A stretch of 64,000 bases of DNA, from positions 124,001-188,000 of the forward strand of contig NZ_CAJYGK010000016.1 in assembly GCF_913773725.1 (NCBI RefSeq), in the 5' to 3' direction. Shown piece after piece: positions 1 to 9,474 of the stretch. The notes under the pieces were generated by a model. It did no database searches. It saw only the letters and a program-made list of their open reading frames with translations, and was not told where the DNA came from. Numbering within the stretch: the first letter of the stretch is position 1; each line of letters begins with the position of its first letter. Origin of the DNA: an uncultured Aquabacterium sp. Its GTDB lineage: Bacteria; Pseudomonadota; Gammaproteobacteria; Burkholderiales; Burkholderiaceae_C. Position numbers and translations under genes: made by a program.

Positions 1-59
1 TGCTTGAGCTCGCGCTGGGCGCCAATGCGCGGAAAGCCGAGGATATGGGTCTGGGTCAT
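1..59 (-). CDS. metE: MetE N-terminus, cobalamin-independent methionine synthase (partial)
   Basis: Only the first 19 codons lie in the window. On the minus strand they read MTQTHILGFPRIGAQRELK, the characteristic start of MetE (5-methyltetrahydropteroyltriglutamate-homocysteine methyltransferase), where GFPRIG is nearly invariant. The enzyme makes methionine from homocysteine without cobalamin, in the cytoplasm. A perfect MetR-type box lies 81 bases upstream, and a MetR-like regulator is encoded at 7549, so homocysteine-responsive activation by MetR is likely. Identification rests on a short N-terminus but the match is distinctive. The rest of the gene lies outside the window. Confidence 0.85.
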   Translation of the reverse strand, partial: MTQTHILGFPRIGAQRELK

Positions 60-139
60 CGCAGGATTCAGGTTGGTCGATGGCCGGCAGTCTGGCCGGC
101 ACGAAACCATGAATCAAGCGATATGTTTTCAACGAGACA

Positions 140-152
140 TGAATGGAATTCA
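140..152. promoter_or_regulatory. MetR-binding box upstream of metE
   Basis: The 13 bases TGAATGGAATTCA match the established MetR consensus TGAA-N5-TTCA exactly. The box lies 81 bases upstream of the metE start codon, where MetR boxes of metE genes are usually found. Binding is inferred from the motif and from the metR gene in the same window. Confidence 0.7.
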
Positions 153-189
153 TCCATAAAGCGAGCGCTCGGGCCACCCCAATAAACAA

Positions 190-216
190 AAAGGGGGCCT
201 TCGGCAGGCCCCCTTT
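190..216 (-). terminator. Rho-independent terminator after the first PEP-CTERM gene
   Basis: A G/C-rich inverted repeat (AAAGGGGGCC / GGCCCCCTTT) closes over a loop of about seven bases. On the minus strand it is followed by a run of T (TTTTTGTTT). That orientation terminates transcripts from the PEP-CTERM gene at 357-929 before they reach metE. It also shows that the PEP-CTERM transcript extends past the in-frame stop at 357-359, so the detached tag is still transcribed. Confidence 0.75.
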
Positions 217-252
217 GGAAGTGTCCATCGTGGCCCGGAATCGGGCCTGGCG

Positions 253-356
253 TCACCGCGCGCGCCGCGACGCCGCACTGCGGCCACGCCCAGCAGACCC
301 AGCGCCATCAGCCCCACCGAGGCCGGCTCGGGCACGGCCGTCACGCGCACCAGATC
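253..356 (-). other. Detached PEP-CTERM sorting tag (in-frame continuation after an amber codon)
   Basis: Directly after the TAG codon at 357-359, and in the same frame, the sequence encodes a textbook C-terminal sorting signal: VPEP, then a hydrophobic helix (GLMALGLLGVAAV) and RRR. This is the substrate tag cut by exosortase/archaeosortase-like EpsH systems. After RRR the frame stays open through the terminator to position 150, which is unlike PEP-CTERM proteins, which normally stop a few residues after the arginines. A one-base shift would end the protein at 253-255 (TGA). The locus may therefore carry a second lesion, or the tag is decaying. It is not independently translated as far as can be seen. 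Confidence 0.6.
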
Positions 357-929
357 CTAGTAGCTGCTGTTGCTGAGCTTGTCCACCTTCACGAGCGACG
401 GGCCGGTCCAGTTGGCCGCGGCAGTGAGGTAGCTGTTGGCCAGGTTAGCGAGGCTCACACCGGCCGTCGTGGTGTCGTTCACGTAGAAGCTGCCCATGCC
501 GTAGCCCAGGCTCAGCTTGCTGTTCGACTCGTGCATGATCTCCCACACAGCGAGCTGCACAGCGGCGTACTCGGTGCTGGAGTCGACCTTGGTGGAGCCA
601 GTGAACGTGGCCACCGACGAGAACAGGCCCTCAAGCAGCTTCTGGTCGGCCAGACCGAAGGTTCCGACCGTGTAGGTCTGGAAGCTGCTGCTGGTGTACT
701 GGGTGATCTCGGCGCAGTACACCATGAAGCTCGCGCCCAGGTTGGTCGACACCTGGAAGGTGCCTGCGTCCACTTTCTCGGTGTTCCAGCCGTTCGTCAC
801 GGTGGTGACGGCATGCGTGCCGGTGCTGGTGTAGCCGTCCGTTTTCAGCGTGAGCGTGGTGCCGGTGGCGTGGGCGAGGCTGACGCCGGCCAGAAGGGCG
901 AGCGCTGCAGCGCGTTGCGCGTATGCCAT
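357..929 (-). CDS. Secreted PEP-CTERM-type protein with thioester-domain-like motifs, cut by an in-frame stop
   Basis: This encodes 190 residues from ATG at 929, with GGGAAG upstream; a longer TTG start at 956 is less likely. Residues 1-21 form a signal peptide ending AHA. The body contains VYC (Cys72) and AAVQLAVWEI (Gln125). These match the Cys and (V)QxA(V/I)W signatures of Cys-Gln thioester adhesin domains (TED), which form an internal thioester. The frame ends in TAG, and the next codons encode the missing VPEP sorting tag (see 253-356). The product is therefore either secreted untagged, rescued by readthrough, or a recent pseudogene, unless the stop is a sequence error. The thioester assignment is by motif only. 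Confidence 0.6.
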   Translation of the reverse strand: MAYAQRAAALALLAGVSLAHATGTTLTLKTDGYTSTGTHAVTTVTNGWNTEKVDAGTFQVSTNLGASFMVYCAEITQYTSSSFQTYTVGTFGLADQKLLEGLFSSVATFTGSTKVDSSTEYAAVQLAVWEIMHESNSKLSLGYGMGSFYVNDTTTAGVSLANLANSYLTAAANWTGPSLVKVDKLSNSSY

Positions 930-1028
930 GTGAGTACTTCCCGAGATGACTGCCAATACCCCACAAATGTAAGGGGCAGAGCTGTCGGGGAACCATCCCT
1001 CAGGCCCGGGTGCGACCTAAACACAGGG

Positions 1029-2971
<1,943 letters not shown>

Positions 2972-2974
2972 GCC

Positions 2975-4234
2975 TCAGCGCGCAGCGGGCGACGGCGCAG
3001 CACCCGCGGGCTGCACGCGCGTCCGCACACGGGTGCCTGGCGCAAGGGTGGCATCCAGCAGGACCAGATCCCCCTCGTTCAGGCCGCTGCGCACCTCGGC
3101 GGCATCCAGCGTGCGCAGGCCCAGGGTGACCTCGCGCACGGCCGCACGGCCCGACTCGGCCACGAGCACCGTGGCTCGCTCACCCGATGAGCCGGCGGCC
3201 GGTTCGCGCAGGGCCTTCAACGGCACGGCGCGCGCCGATTTCCGGGTTCCGGTGCCCACCTCGATGGACAAGGTCATGTCTTCGCGCAAAAAGGAAGGGG
3301 CTTGCGACGGCACGACGAAGGTGACCTCGACCGCCCCGCTCTGCGCATCGACAGAAGGCGCCAGCCGGGCCAGCCGGGCTTCGAACGGGGCATCCGGATA
3401 GGCATCGGCCAGCACGCGCGCCACCTGGTCGGCCTGCAGTTGCCCCAGAAAACGCTCGTCGACCTGCGCCACCAGCTCCAGCGGCCCTTGCACCGCCAGC
3501 GTCAACAGCCCCTTGCCAGCCTGCACGATCTGACCGGGCTCGACCTGGCGCAGCAGCACGCGGCCCGGCCCGGGTGCGCGCACCACCAGCTGATCGAGCC
3601 GGGCCTGCGCCACCTGCAGCGCAGCCTGTGCCGTCGCCACCTGGGCCTGCGCAGCACTGCGCTCGGCGCCCCGGCCCTCGTTGGCCTGCACCTGGGCGCG
3701 GGCGGCGTCCCGTTGGGCCCGTGCGACCTCGGTGGCACGGCGGGCCTCGTCCAGCCGGGACTGGCTGAAGAACTGCTGCGCCACCAGCGCCTGTGTCCGC
3801 GCCAGGTCGCGTTCGGCCGCGCGCAAGGTGGCCTCGGCCTGGCCCAGCGCCGCCTCGGCGTTCGCCAGGGCCAGGGTCTGCTGGCTGCCCAGGCGGGCTT
3901 CGGCCTGCGTCAGGCTCGCGCGGGCCTGGGCCACGGCAGCACGCGCCTCGTCCGGTTCCAGCAGGATCAAGGGCTGCCCCGCGCGGACCGCATCGCCCTC
4001 GTCCACGCGCACTTCGGCAACCCGCCCCGTGAGGGTGACGCCCACCTCCACGCGCGCCGGGGTCTTGACCCGCCCGGTGAACTGCAGCGTGCGCACCAGG
4101 TCGCGCGCCTGCACGGGCACGGCGTCCACCGCCACCGGCCGCAGCTTCACCCAGCCCAGCCCACCCAGTGCGAGGGCCGCCAGCACGATCCACACGACAT
4201 GGCGCCGCCACGCAGGGCGTCGAACAACAGACAT
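2975..4234 (-). CDS. Periplasmic adaptor (membrane fusion protein) of the ABC exporter
   Basis: A 419-residue HlyD/MacA/DevB-type adaptor. It has an N-terminal membrane anchor (about residues 12-32), then a biotinyl-lipoyl half (GRVAEVRVDEGDAVRAGQPL). A long Ala/Gln-rich coiled-coil hairpin covers about residues 95-200. The second lipoyl half (APGPGRVLLRQVEPGQIVQ) and beta-barrel and membrane-proximal domains follow. It is first in the operon and divergent from the monooxygenase, with 122 bases between the two starts. A longer open frame upstream of 4234 is not supported because it runs into the divergent gene. Confidence 0.85.
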   Translation of the reverse strand: MSVVRRPAWRRHVVWIVLAALALGGLGWVKLRPVAVDAVPVQARDLVRTLQFTGRVKTPARVEVGVTLTGRVAEVRVDEGDAVRAGQPLILLEPDEARAAVAQARASLTQAEARLGSQQTLALANAEAALGQAEATLRAAERDLARTQALVAQQFFSQSRLDEARRATEVARAQRDAARAQVQANEGRGAERSAAQAQVATAQAALQVAQARLDQLVVRAPGPGRVLLRQVEPGQIVQAGKGLLTLAVQGPLELVAQVDERFLGQLQADQVARVLADAYPDAPFEARLARLAPSVDAQSGAVEVTFVVPSQAPSFLREDMTLSIEVGTGTRKSARAVPLKALREPAAGSSGERATVLVAESGRAAVREVTLGLRTLDAAEVRSGLNEGDLVLLDATLAPGTRVRTRVQPAGAAPSPAAR

Positions 4235-4356
4235 GAATCCGACTCCGATCAAGACACCGCAGTGTGCCGCATCCTCGAGACCACACCGGCCGTCACCCAC
4301 CGGGCGAAACGACGACAATCCCGGGTTTCCCCGCAACCCCTGATTGTCCTTCGAAC

Positions 4357-5841
4357 ATGGTTTCTGAGCGCCTTGATGTGCTGATCGTGGGCGCCGGCCT
4401 GTCCGGCATCGGCGCTGCCGCCGAGATCCTGCGCGCACTGCCCACCACCCGGCTGGCCGTGCTCGAAGCGCGCGAGGCCCTGGGCGGCACCTGGGATGTG
4501 TTCCGCTACCCCGGCATGCGCTCGGACTCCGACATGCACACGCTGGGCTACCGCTTTCGCGCCTGGACAGGGTCGGGGCGCACCGCGTCGGGCGACGAGA
4601 TCCGGCGCTACCTGCAGGACACCGTGGCCGAGCACGACCTGACGCGTCACATCCATCTGCGGCACCGGGTGGTCGCCGCACACTGGCACACCGATGAGGC
4701 CTGCTGGCATGTCGAGGTCGAAGTGAGCGGTGGGGACGACGAACAGCCCCTGCGACGCACCGTCCGCACGCGCTTTCTGTACGCGTGCACGGGCTACTAC
4801 CGCATGGACCAGGGCCACCGACCTGCTTGGGAAGGCGAACACGCATTCACGGGCACCTGGGTGCACCCGCAACACTGGCCAGCCGCACTGGAAGTGAGCG
4901 GCCGGCGCGTGGTGGTGATCGGCTCCGGCGCGACGGCGGTGACGCTGGTGCCTGCCCTCGCGGCCCGGGGCGCCCGCGTGACGATGCTGCAACGCTCGCC
5001 CTCGTATGTGGACGTGCGCAGCCAGCAGGATCCCGTGGCCCGCGCGCTGCTGAACGGGCTGCCGCCCCGCATGGCCGGCACGCTGCTGCGGCATCTCCAT
5101 GCGGCGCGTCAGGTGCTGGTGCACCGGCTGTCGCGCCTCTGGCCCGAGACCGCCCGCCGGCATCTGCTGCGCGGCGTGTCGCGGGCGCTGGGCCCCCGGC
5201 AGGATCTGCTGCCGCACTTCACCCCGAGCTACCGCCCCTGGGATCAGCGCGTGTGTCTTGCCCCGGACGGCGACCTGTTCACGGCACTGCGCGAAGGCCG
5301 GGCCGAGGTGATCACCGACCGGATCGCCTGCGTGCGGCCCGACGGGCTGGAGCTGGCGTCGGGGCGCCACCTGCCCGCCGACATCCTCGTGACGGCCACC
5401 GGGCTGGATCTGCTGGCCCTGGGTGGCATGAGCCTGACGGTGGATGGCACGCCAGTGGTCTTGCGCCGCACCTTCAGCCACCGAGGCATGATGCTGGCCG
5501 GCGTGCCGAACTTCGCCTATGCCTTCGGCTACACGCATGCGTCGTGGACTCTGCGCGCAGAGCTGGCGACCGATCAGGTCGTGCGTGTGCTGCGCCACTT
5601 GACGCGCACCGGCCTGCGGCAATGCACGCCCCGCGCCCCGGCCGACCTGCGCACCGACCGCCGCCTGGACTTCACCCCCGGCTATGTGCTGCGCAACCTG
5701 CACTGCTTCCCGAAGGCCGGCGATCAGGGCCCGTGGCGCACACCGGACAACGCGCTGCTCGACCGCTGGCGCCTGCGGCTGGCGGGCGTAGACGACGGCG
5801 CCCTCGTGTTCGACAACCCTACGCCCCGCACGTCGCGCTGA
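4357..5841 (+). CDS. Baeyer-Villiger-type flavin monooxygenase (EthA-like)
   Basis: A 494-residue class B flavoprotein monooxygenase. It has an N-terminal FAD Rossmann motif (VGAGLSGIGAA), GGTWDVFRYPG, a second NADPH-binding motif (VIGSGATAV), and between them FTGTWVHPQHWP. That last motif is an exact match to the Baeyer-Villiger fingerprint FxGxxxHxxxW(P/D). Such enzymes insert oxygen next to ketones or oxidise sulfides using NADPH and O2; the length fits the EthA branch. The start was set at ATG 4357, immediately before the conserved domain. It is divergent from the exporter operon, suggesting joint detoxification or metabolism of a hydrophobic ketone, which is inference. Confidence 0.85.
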   Translation: MVSERLDVLIVGAGLSGIGAAAEILRALPTTRLAVLEAREALGGTWDVFRYPGMRSDSDMHTLGYRFRAWTGSGRTASGDEIRRYLQDTVAEHDLTRHIHLRHRVVAAHWHTDEACWHVEVEVSGGDDEQPLRRTVRTRFLYACTGYYRMDQGHRPAWEGEHAFTGTWVHPQHWPAALEVSGRRVVVIGSGATAVTLVPALAARGARVTMLQRSPSYVDVRSQQDPVARALLNGLPPRMAGTLLRHLHAARQVLVHRLSRLWPETARRHLLRGVSRALGPRQDLLPHFTPSYRPWDQRVCLAPDGDLFTALREGRAEVITDRIACVRPDGLELASGRHLPADILVTATGLDLLALGGMSLTVDGTPVVLRRTFSHRGMMLAGVPNFAYAFGYTHASWTLRAELATDQVVRVLRHLTRTGLRQCTPRAPADLRTDRRLDFTPGYVLRNLHCFPKAGDQGPWRTPDNALLDRWRLRLAGVDDGALVFDNPTPRTSR

Positions 5842-5853
5842 GCGCCGGAGGCG

Positions 5854-6774
5854 TCAGCCTTCCAGCGCGGTCACGCGCGCGGCCAGCATCGCATTCTGGT
5901 TGCGCAGCGTGCGCACGGTGTCCACCAGCCGGGCAATGGTCTCGTCCGGGGTTTCGCCCGGGCGCGGGCCATCGTCGGCAGCATCGATGGCCTCCCACGA
6001 GGCAGCCTGCTCGGCAGGCGGTGCTGCACCATCGAGCATCTCGTTGACCTCGGCATGGCGGCCCTCGCGGGCCTGGCGCCGGGCCTCGCGCACCTGGCGC
6101 GCCGCCTGCTGCAGCTCCTTGCGCCCGCCCGCGGCCGCGGCCACCTGCTCCTCAATGGGCAGCGTGGCCACGGTGGCTGCGGCATTGATCGAAATCGTGC
6201 CCTGTTTGACCGCCTCGACCAGCTCGGGCGCAGCGTGCTTCTGAATCTTCTCGATCTGGGCCACCGTGGTCGGGCTGATGCGGGCGGCCCGCGCCAGGGC
6301 CTCGCGGCTGGCCAGCGCTTCGGCGGCCGCGCGCTCTTCTTCCGTCATGACCGCAGGTGCGGCCGAGGCCGCGCCATCCGTAGGCACGCCAGCCACATCG
6401 TCCGGCGATGCGGCCACCGCCTGGGCGGCAGGCTGCGCCGCGGCTTCAGCCCGTGCCTGCAGGATGGCCTTCTTGCGCAGCGCCAGCACACCGCGCTGGA
6501 AATCGGACACGCTGCGCCGCCCCAGATGCTGGTCGATCATCCACAGGTGCACGTCTTCCATCGACTTGAACCGCGGGTTCTGCACCGTCTGGAACGGGAT
6601 GCCGTGCTTCGTGCAGATGCCGTAGCGGTTGTGCCCATCGACCAGCACATTGCCCCACAGCACCAGTGCGTCGCGGCAGCCTTCGGCCAGGATGCTGCGC
6701 TCGAGCGCATCGTGCTCTTCAGGCGTCAGCGGGTCGATGTAGGCACGCAGTTCCTCTTTGACGATGATGTCCAT
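5854..6774 (-). CDS. Orphan ParB/KorB-like DNA-binding protein
   Basis: A 306-residue protein. Residues 1-95 form a ParB/sulfiredoxin-fold domain with VDGHNRYGIC (the box that binds the nucleotide in ParB-family CTPases). An Ala-rich linker follows, then a helix-turn-helix region (ISPTTVAQIEKIQKHA ... ISINAAATVA) like the ParB/KorB central domain. The C-terminus is a short coiled coil (about 280-306) that could dimerise. There is no parA partner and no nearby parS-like repeat that I can see, so this is probably not a classical partition protein. It could be a regulator or a relic of a mobile element. The gene converges on the monooxygenase with only 12 bases between. Confidence 0.65.
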   Translation of the reverse strand: MDIIVKEELRAYIDPLTPEEHDALERSILAEGCRDALVLWGNVLVDGHNRYGICTKHGIPFQTVQNPRFKSMEDVHLWMIDQHLGRRSVSDFQRGVLALRKKAILQARAEAAAQPAAQAVAASPDDVAGVPTDGAASAAPAVMTEEERAAAEALASREALARAARISPTTVAQIEKIQKHAAPELVEAVKQGTISINAAATVATLPIEEQVAAAAGGRKELQQAARQVREARRQAREGRHAEVNEMLDGAAPPAEQAASWEAIDAADDGPRPGETPDETIARLVDTVRTLRNQNAMLAARVTALEG

Positions 6775-6831
6775 CTGGGGCTTCTTTCGGTCTGTCCCAC
6801 AAGGGGATCGGGGGGCGCTATTCTAGGCAGC

Positions 6832-7494
6832 ATGCTCGAGACGCTTGAACTGAACCCCGCCGACGCCCCGCGCGCCACGCTCATCATCCTGCACGGCCTG
6901 GGCGCCGATGGCAGCGACTTTCTGCAACTGTGCCGCGCGCTCGACCTGTCGGCCGTGGGGCCGGTGCGGTACGTCATGCCGAATGCGCCGGTGCGGCCCG
7001 TCACCATCAACAATGGACACGTGATGCCGGCCTGGTACGACATCATCGCCACGCCGGGCGGCGGTCGCATTGAAGACGAACCGGGACTGCGTGCGTCACA
7101 GACGCAGATTGCGGCGCTGATCGACCGCGAGGTGGCGCGCGGCGTGCCCGCCGAACGCATCGTGTTGATGGGCTTTTCGCAAGGCTGCGCGATGACCTTG
7201 TTGACGGGGCTGCGTTACCCGGCGCGACTGGCTGGGCTGGCTGCGCTGTCGGGCTACCTGCCGCTGCCTGACACGACCGAGGCCGAGCGGCACGCGGCCA
7301 ACCTGAGCACGCCCATCTTCCTGGCGCACGGCGATGACGACGACGTGGTGGTGCCGGCCCGCGGCGCGGCTGCGCGCGACCGGCTGCGTGCCTTGGGCCA
7401 CACAGTCGACTGGCACACCTACCCCATGGGACACAGCCTGTGCATGGAGGAGGTCGAGGACCTGAATGCGTGGTTGCTGAAGACACTGGCCTGA
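6832..7494 (+). CDS. Carboxylesterase / lysophospholipase-like alpha/beta hydrolase
   Basis: A 220-residue cytosolic hydrolase of the phospholipase/carboxylesterase family (EstB-like). The oxyanion motif is LHGLGADGSDF, the nucleophile Ser is in GFSQGC, the acid Asp in HGDDDDVV and the His in YPMGHSLCMEE. The length is standard for the family. It typically hydrolyses short acyl esters, thioesters or lysophospholipids. The gene is divergent from the ParB-like gene and 54 bases upstream of metR, so it may share a transcript with metR. The substrate is not predictable from sequence. Confidence 0.85.
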   Translation: MLETLELNPADAPRATLIILHGLGADGSDFLQLCRALDLSAVGPVRYVMPNAPVRPVTINNGHVMPAWYDIIATPGGGRIEDEPGLRASQTQIAALIDREVARGVPAERIVLMGFSQGCAMTLLTGLRYPARLAGLAALSGYLPLPDTTEAERHAANLSTPIFLAHGDDDDVVVPARGAAARDRLRALGHTVDWHTYPMGHSLCMEEVEDLNAWLLKTLA

Positions 7495-7548
7495 GCATCC
7501 GGGTATGAATCCTTCACATGAGAGGGGCGCCATGCGATCATTCGGCTC

Positions 7549-8460
7549 ATGCTCGACCTGCGCCACCTCCGCTCGCTTGCCGCCATTGCCGACACCGGCA
7601 AGCTGACCACCGCCGCCGAGCGCGTGCATCTGACCCAATCGGCGCTGTCGCACCAGATCCGCGCGCTGGAAGACCACCACGGCCTGACACTGTTCGAGCG
7701 TACGCGTGAAGGCCTGCGCTTCACACCTGCGGGCGAGCGGCTGCTGGCCCTGGCCCGCACGGTCCTGAACGAGGTGGATGCAGCCGAGCGCGACCTGCAG
7801 CGTCTGAAAGGCCAGACCGGGGGCGAACTGCGCATCGCGCTCGAATGCCACACCTGCTTCGACTGGCTGATGCCGGTGATGCACACCTTCCGCCAACGCT
7901 GGCCCGAGGTCGAAGTCGATCTGGTGGCGGGCTTTCACGCCGACCCGCTGGCCCTGCTCAAGGAGGGCAAGGCCGACCTGGTGATCGGCTCGAAGCCGCG
8001 TGCGATGCGGCCGTGGTCGGTGCAGCCGCTGTTCCGCTTCGAGATCCTGGCCGTGGTGGCCAACGACCACCCCCTGCGCCACAAGCGCAGCCTGAGCGCG
8101 CGCGATTTCGCCGACGAGACGCTGATCACCTACCCGGTGCCCGAGCAGCGCATCGACCTGATCCGCGAGGTGCTGCAGCCCGCTGGCGTGGCGCCGGACC
8201 GCCGCACGGCCGAGCTCACCGTGGCCATCGTGCAGCTGGTGGCCAGCCGCCGCGGCGTGGCCGCCCTGCCCAGCTGGGGTCTGCAGAGCTACCTGCAGCA
8301 TGACTATGTGCAGGCCGTGCGCATCGGCCCCAAAGGCCTGTGGAGCGAGCTGCACGCGGTGTGCCCGAAGGCGCTGGCCAATCGGCCTTACATGCAGGAC
8401 ATGGCGCAGATCATCCGCACTGAATGTGCGCAGCTGCCGGGCATCGAGTGGCTGGCGTAA
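7549..8460 (+). CDS. metR: MetR-type LysR transcriptional regulator
   Basis: A 303-residue LysR regulator: N-terminal winged helix-turn-helix (LTQSALSHQIRALEDHHG) and a C-terminal effector domain. The wording of that domain closely follows enterobacterial MetR: RIALECHTCFDWLMP, ETLITYPVPEQRID, LQPAGVAPD, RRGVAALPSWG. MetR binds homocysteine and activates metE and metH. A consensus MetR box precedes metE at the left edge of the window, 7.4 kb away, which supports the assignment. Unlike enterobacteria, metR here is not divergent from metE. Confidence 0.8.
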   Translation: MLDLRHLRSLAAIADTGKLTTAAERVHLTQSALSHQIRALEDHHGLTLFERTREGLRFTPAGERLLALARTVLNEVDAAERDLQRLKGQTGGELRIALECHTCFDWLMPVMHTFRQRWPEVEVDLVAGFHADPLALLKEGKADLVIGSKPRAMRPWSVQPLFRFEILAVVANDHPLRHKRSLSARDFADETLITYPVPEQRIDLIREVLQPAGVAPDRRTAELTVAIVQLVASRRGVAALPSWGLQSYLQHDYVQAVRIGPKGLWSELHAVCPKALANRPYMQDMAQIIRTECAQLPGIEWLA

Positions 8461-8471
8461 ACCACGGCCAG

Positions 8472-9383
8472 TCAGGCCGGCTCGGTGTCGTCCTGAGCCT
8501 GCCGCGCTCGGCCCAGCATGAACTCGATGAACGTGGCCGCCGCCCGCGTGTGATGGCGGTTGGGCATGTAGAGCATCTGCATGCGCATGCCGAAGATGCG
8601 CAGCTTCCAGTCGTCGAGCACGGTGATCACATGGCCGCGCGTCACCTCGTCGTGCACGACGTAATCGGGCACGATGCCCACGCCCAGACCGGCCACGATG
8701 GCCTCACGCAGGAAGAGGAAGTTCTCTGACGTGAGCGTGGGCCGCAGCGGCACCTCGTGGCGCTCGCCATGCAGCGTGGCGGCCAGACGCAGCTCGCGCC
8801 CCACCACCGCCGACGTGATCACGGGGGCCTCGGCCAGGTCCGTGAGCGCATGCGGCACGCCGTGGGCCTCGGCATAGGCTGGCGTCATGCAGGCCACATA
8901 ACGCACCGGCCCCATGTCGCGGGCCACCAGGTTCTCGGGCGGGTCGCTGATCACGCGCACGGCAATGTCGACCTCGTCGCGCAGCAGGTCGACCACGCGG
9001 TTCTCGAACACCACATCGAGCACGACGCCCGGGTGGGCACGCTTGAAGTCGATCAGCCACGGTGACATCACCAGCTGCCCATAGCCGCTGGGCACACTGA
9101 GGCGCACGCGCCCTTGCAGATGCTGGCTCAGCGCGGCCACCGAATCCCGCGCGGCCGTCAGTTCGTCGCGGATGGCGCGGCCATGCTCGTACAGGCGCAG
9201 GCCGATCTCGGTGGGCTCGATGCGGCGGGTGGTGCGGCGCACCAGCTGCTGCCCCACCGACCGCTCGAACTGGTTGAGGTGGTAGCTGACGTTGGCCCGG
9301 CTCATCTTCAGCCGCCGGGCGGCCTCGCTGAGGTTGCCGGCATCGAGGATCTCGACCAGCAGGGTGAGGGCTTGCAGATCCAT
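8472..9383 (-). CDS. LysR regulator divergent from the acyl-CoA operon
   Basis: A 303-residue LysR-family protein with an N-terminal helix-turn-helix (LSEAARRLKMSRANVSYHLNQFE) and a C-terminal substrate-binding fold (residues about 90-290). It is transcribed away from the PimF-like gene. The 91-base gap contains a perfect palindrome, TTGACAGTCTGTCAA, plus two further TTGTCAA copies, a layout typical of a LysR autoregulated divergent promoter. It is therefore the best candidate for the regulator of the dicarboxyl-CoA catabolic genes. The inducer is unknown. Confidence 0.8.
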   Translation of the reverse strand: MDLQALTLLVEILDAGNLSEAARRLKMSRANVSYHLNQFERSVGQQLVRRTTRRIEPTEIGLRLYEHGRAIRDELTAARDSVAALSQHLQGRVRLSVPSGYGQLVMSPWLIDFKRAHPGVVLDVVFENRVVDLLRDEVDIAVRVISDPPENLVARDMGPVRYVACMTPAYAEAHGVPHALTDLAEAPVITSAVVGRELRLAATLHGERHEVPLRPTLTSENFLFLREAIVAGLGVGIVPDYVVHDEVTRGHVITVLDDWKLRIFGMRMQMLYMPNRHHTRAAATFIEFMLGRARQAQDDTEPA

Positions 9384-9398
9384 CGCAGCACGGGTCGA

Positions 9399-9446
9399 TT
9401 GTCAAAAAGTGCTTGACAGTCTGTCAATGCCACCCCGGATTGTCAA
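9399..9446. promoter_or_regulatory. Divergent operator with TTGTCAA repeats and a perfect palindrome
   Basis: Between the LysR start (9383) and the PimF-like start (9475) lie TTGTCAA at 9399-9405, the perfect inverted repeat TTGACA-GTC-TGTCAA at 9413-9427, and TTGTCAA at 9440-9446. TTGACA within the palindrome could double as a -35 element. The spacing of about 18-22 bases between the TGTCAA units is roughly two helical turns. Assignment to the adjacent LysR protein is inference. Confidence 0.6.
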
Positions 9447-9474
9447 GAACAGAGCCGGTGCCAAGAATGAGGCC

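Noticed and set aside
7506-7516. TGAATCCTTCA upstream of metR as a MetR autoregulatory box.
   Set aside because: The half-sites are spaced by three bases instead of the required five, so it does not fit the MetR consensus.
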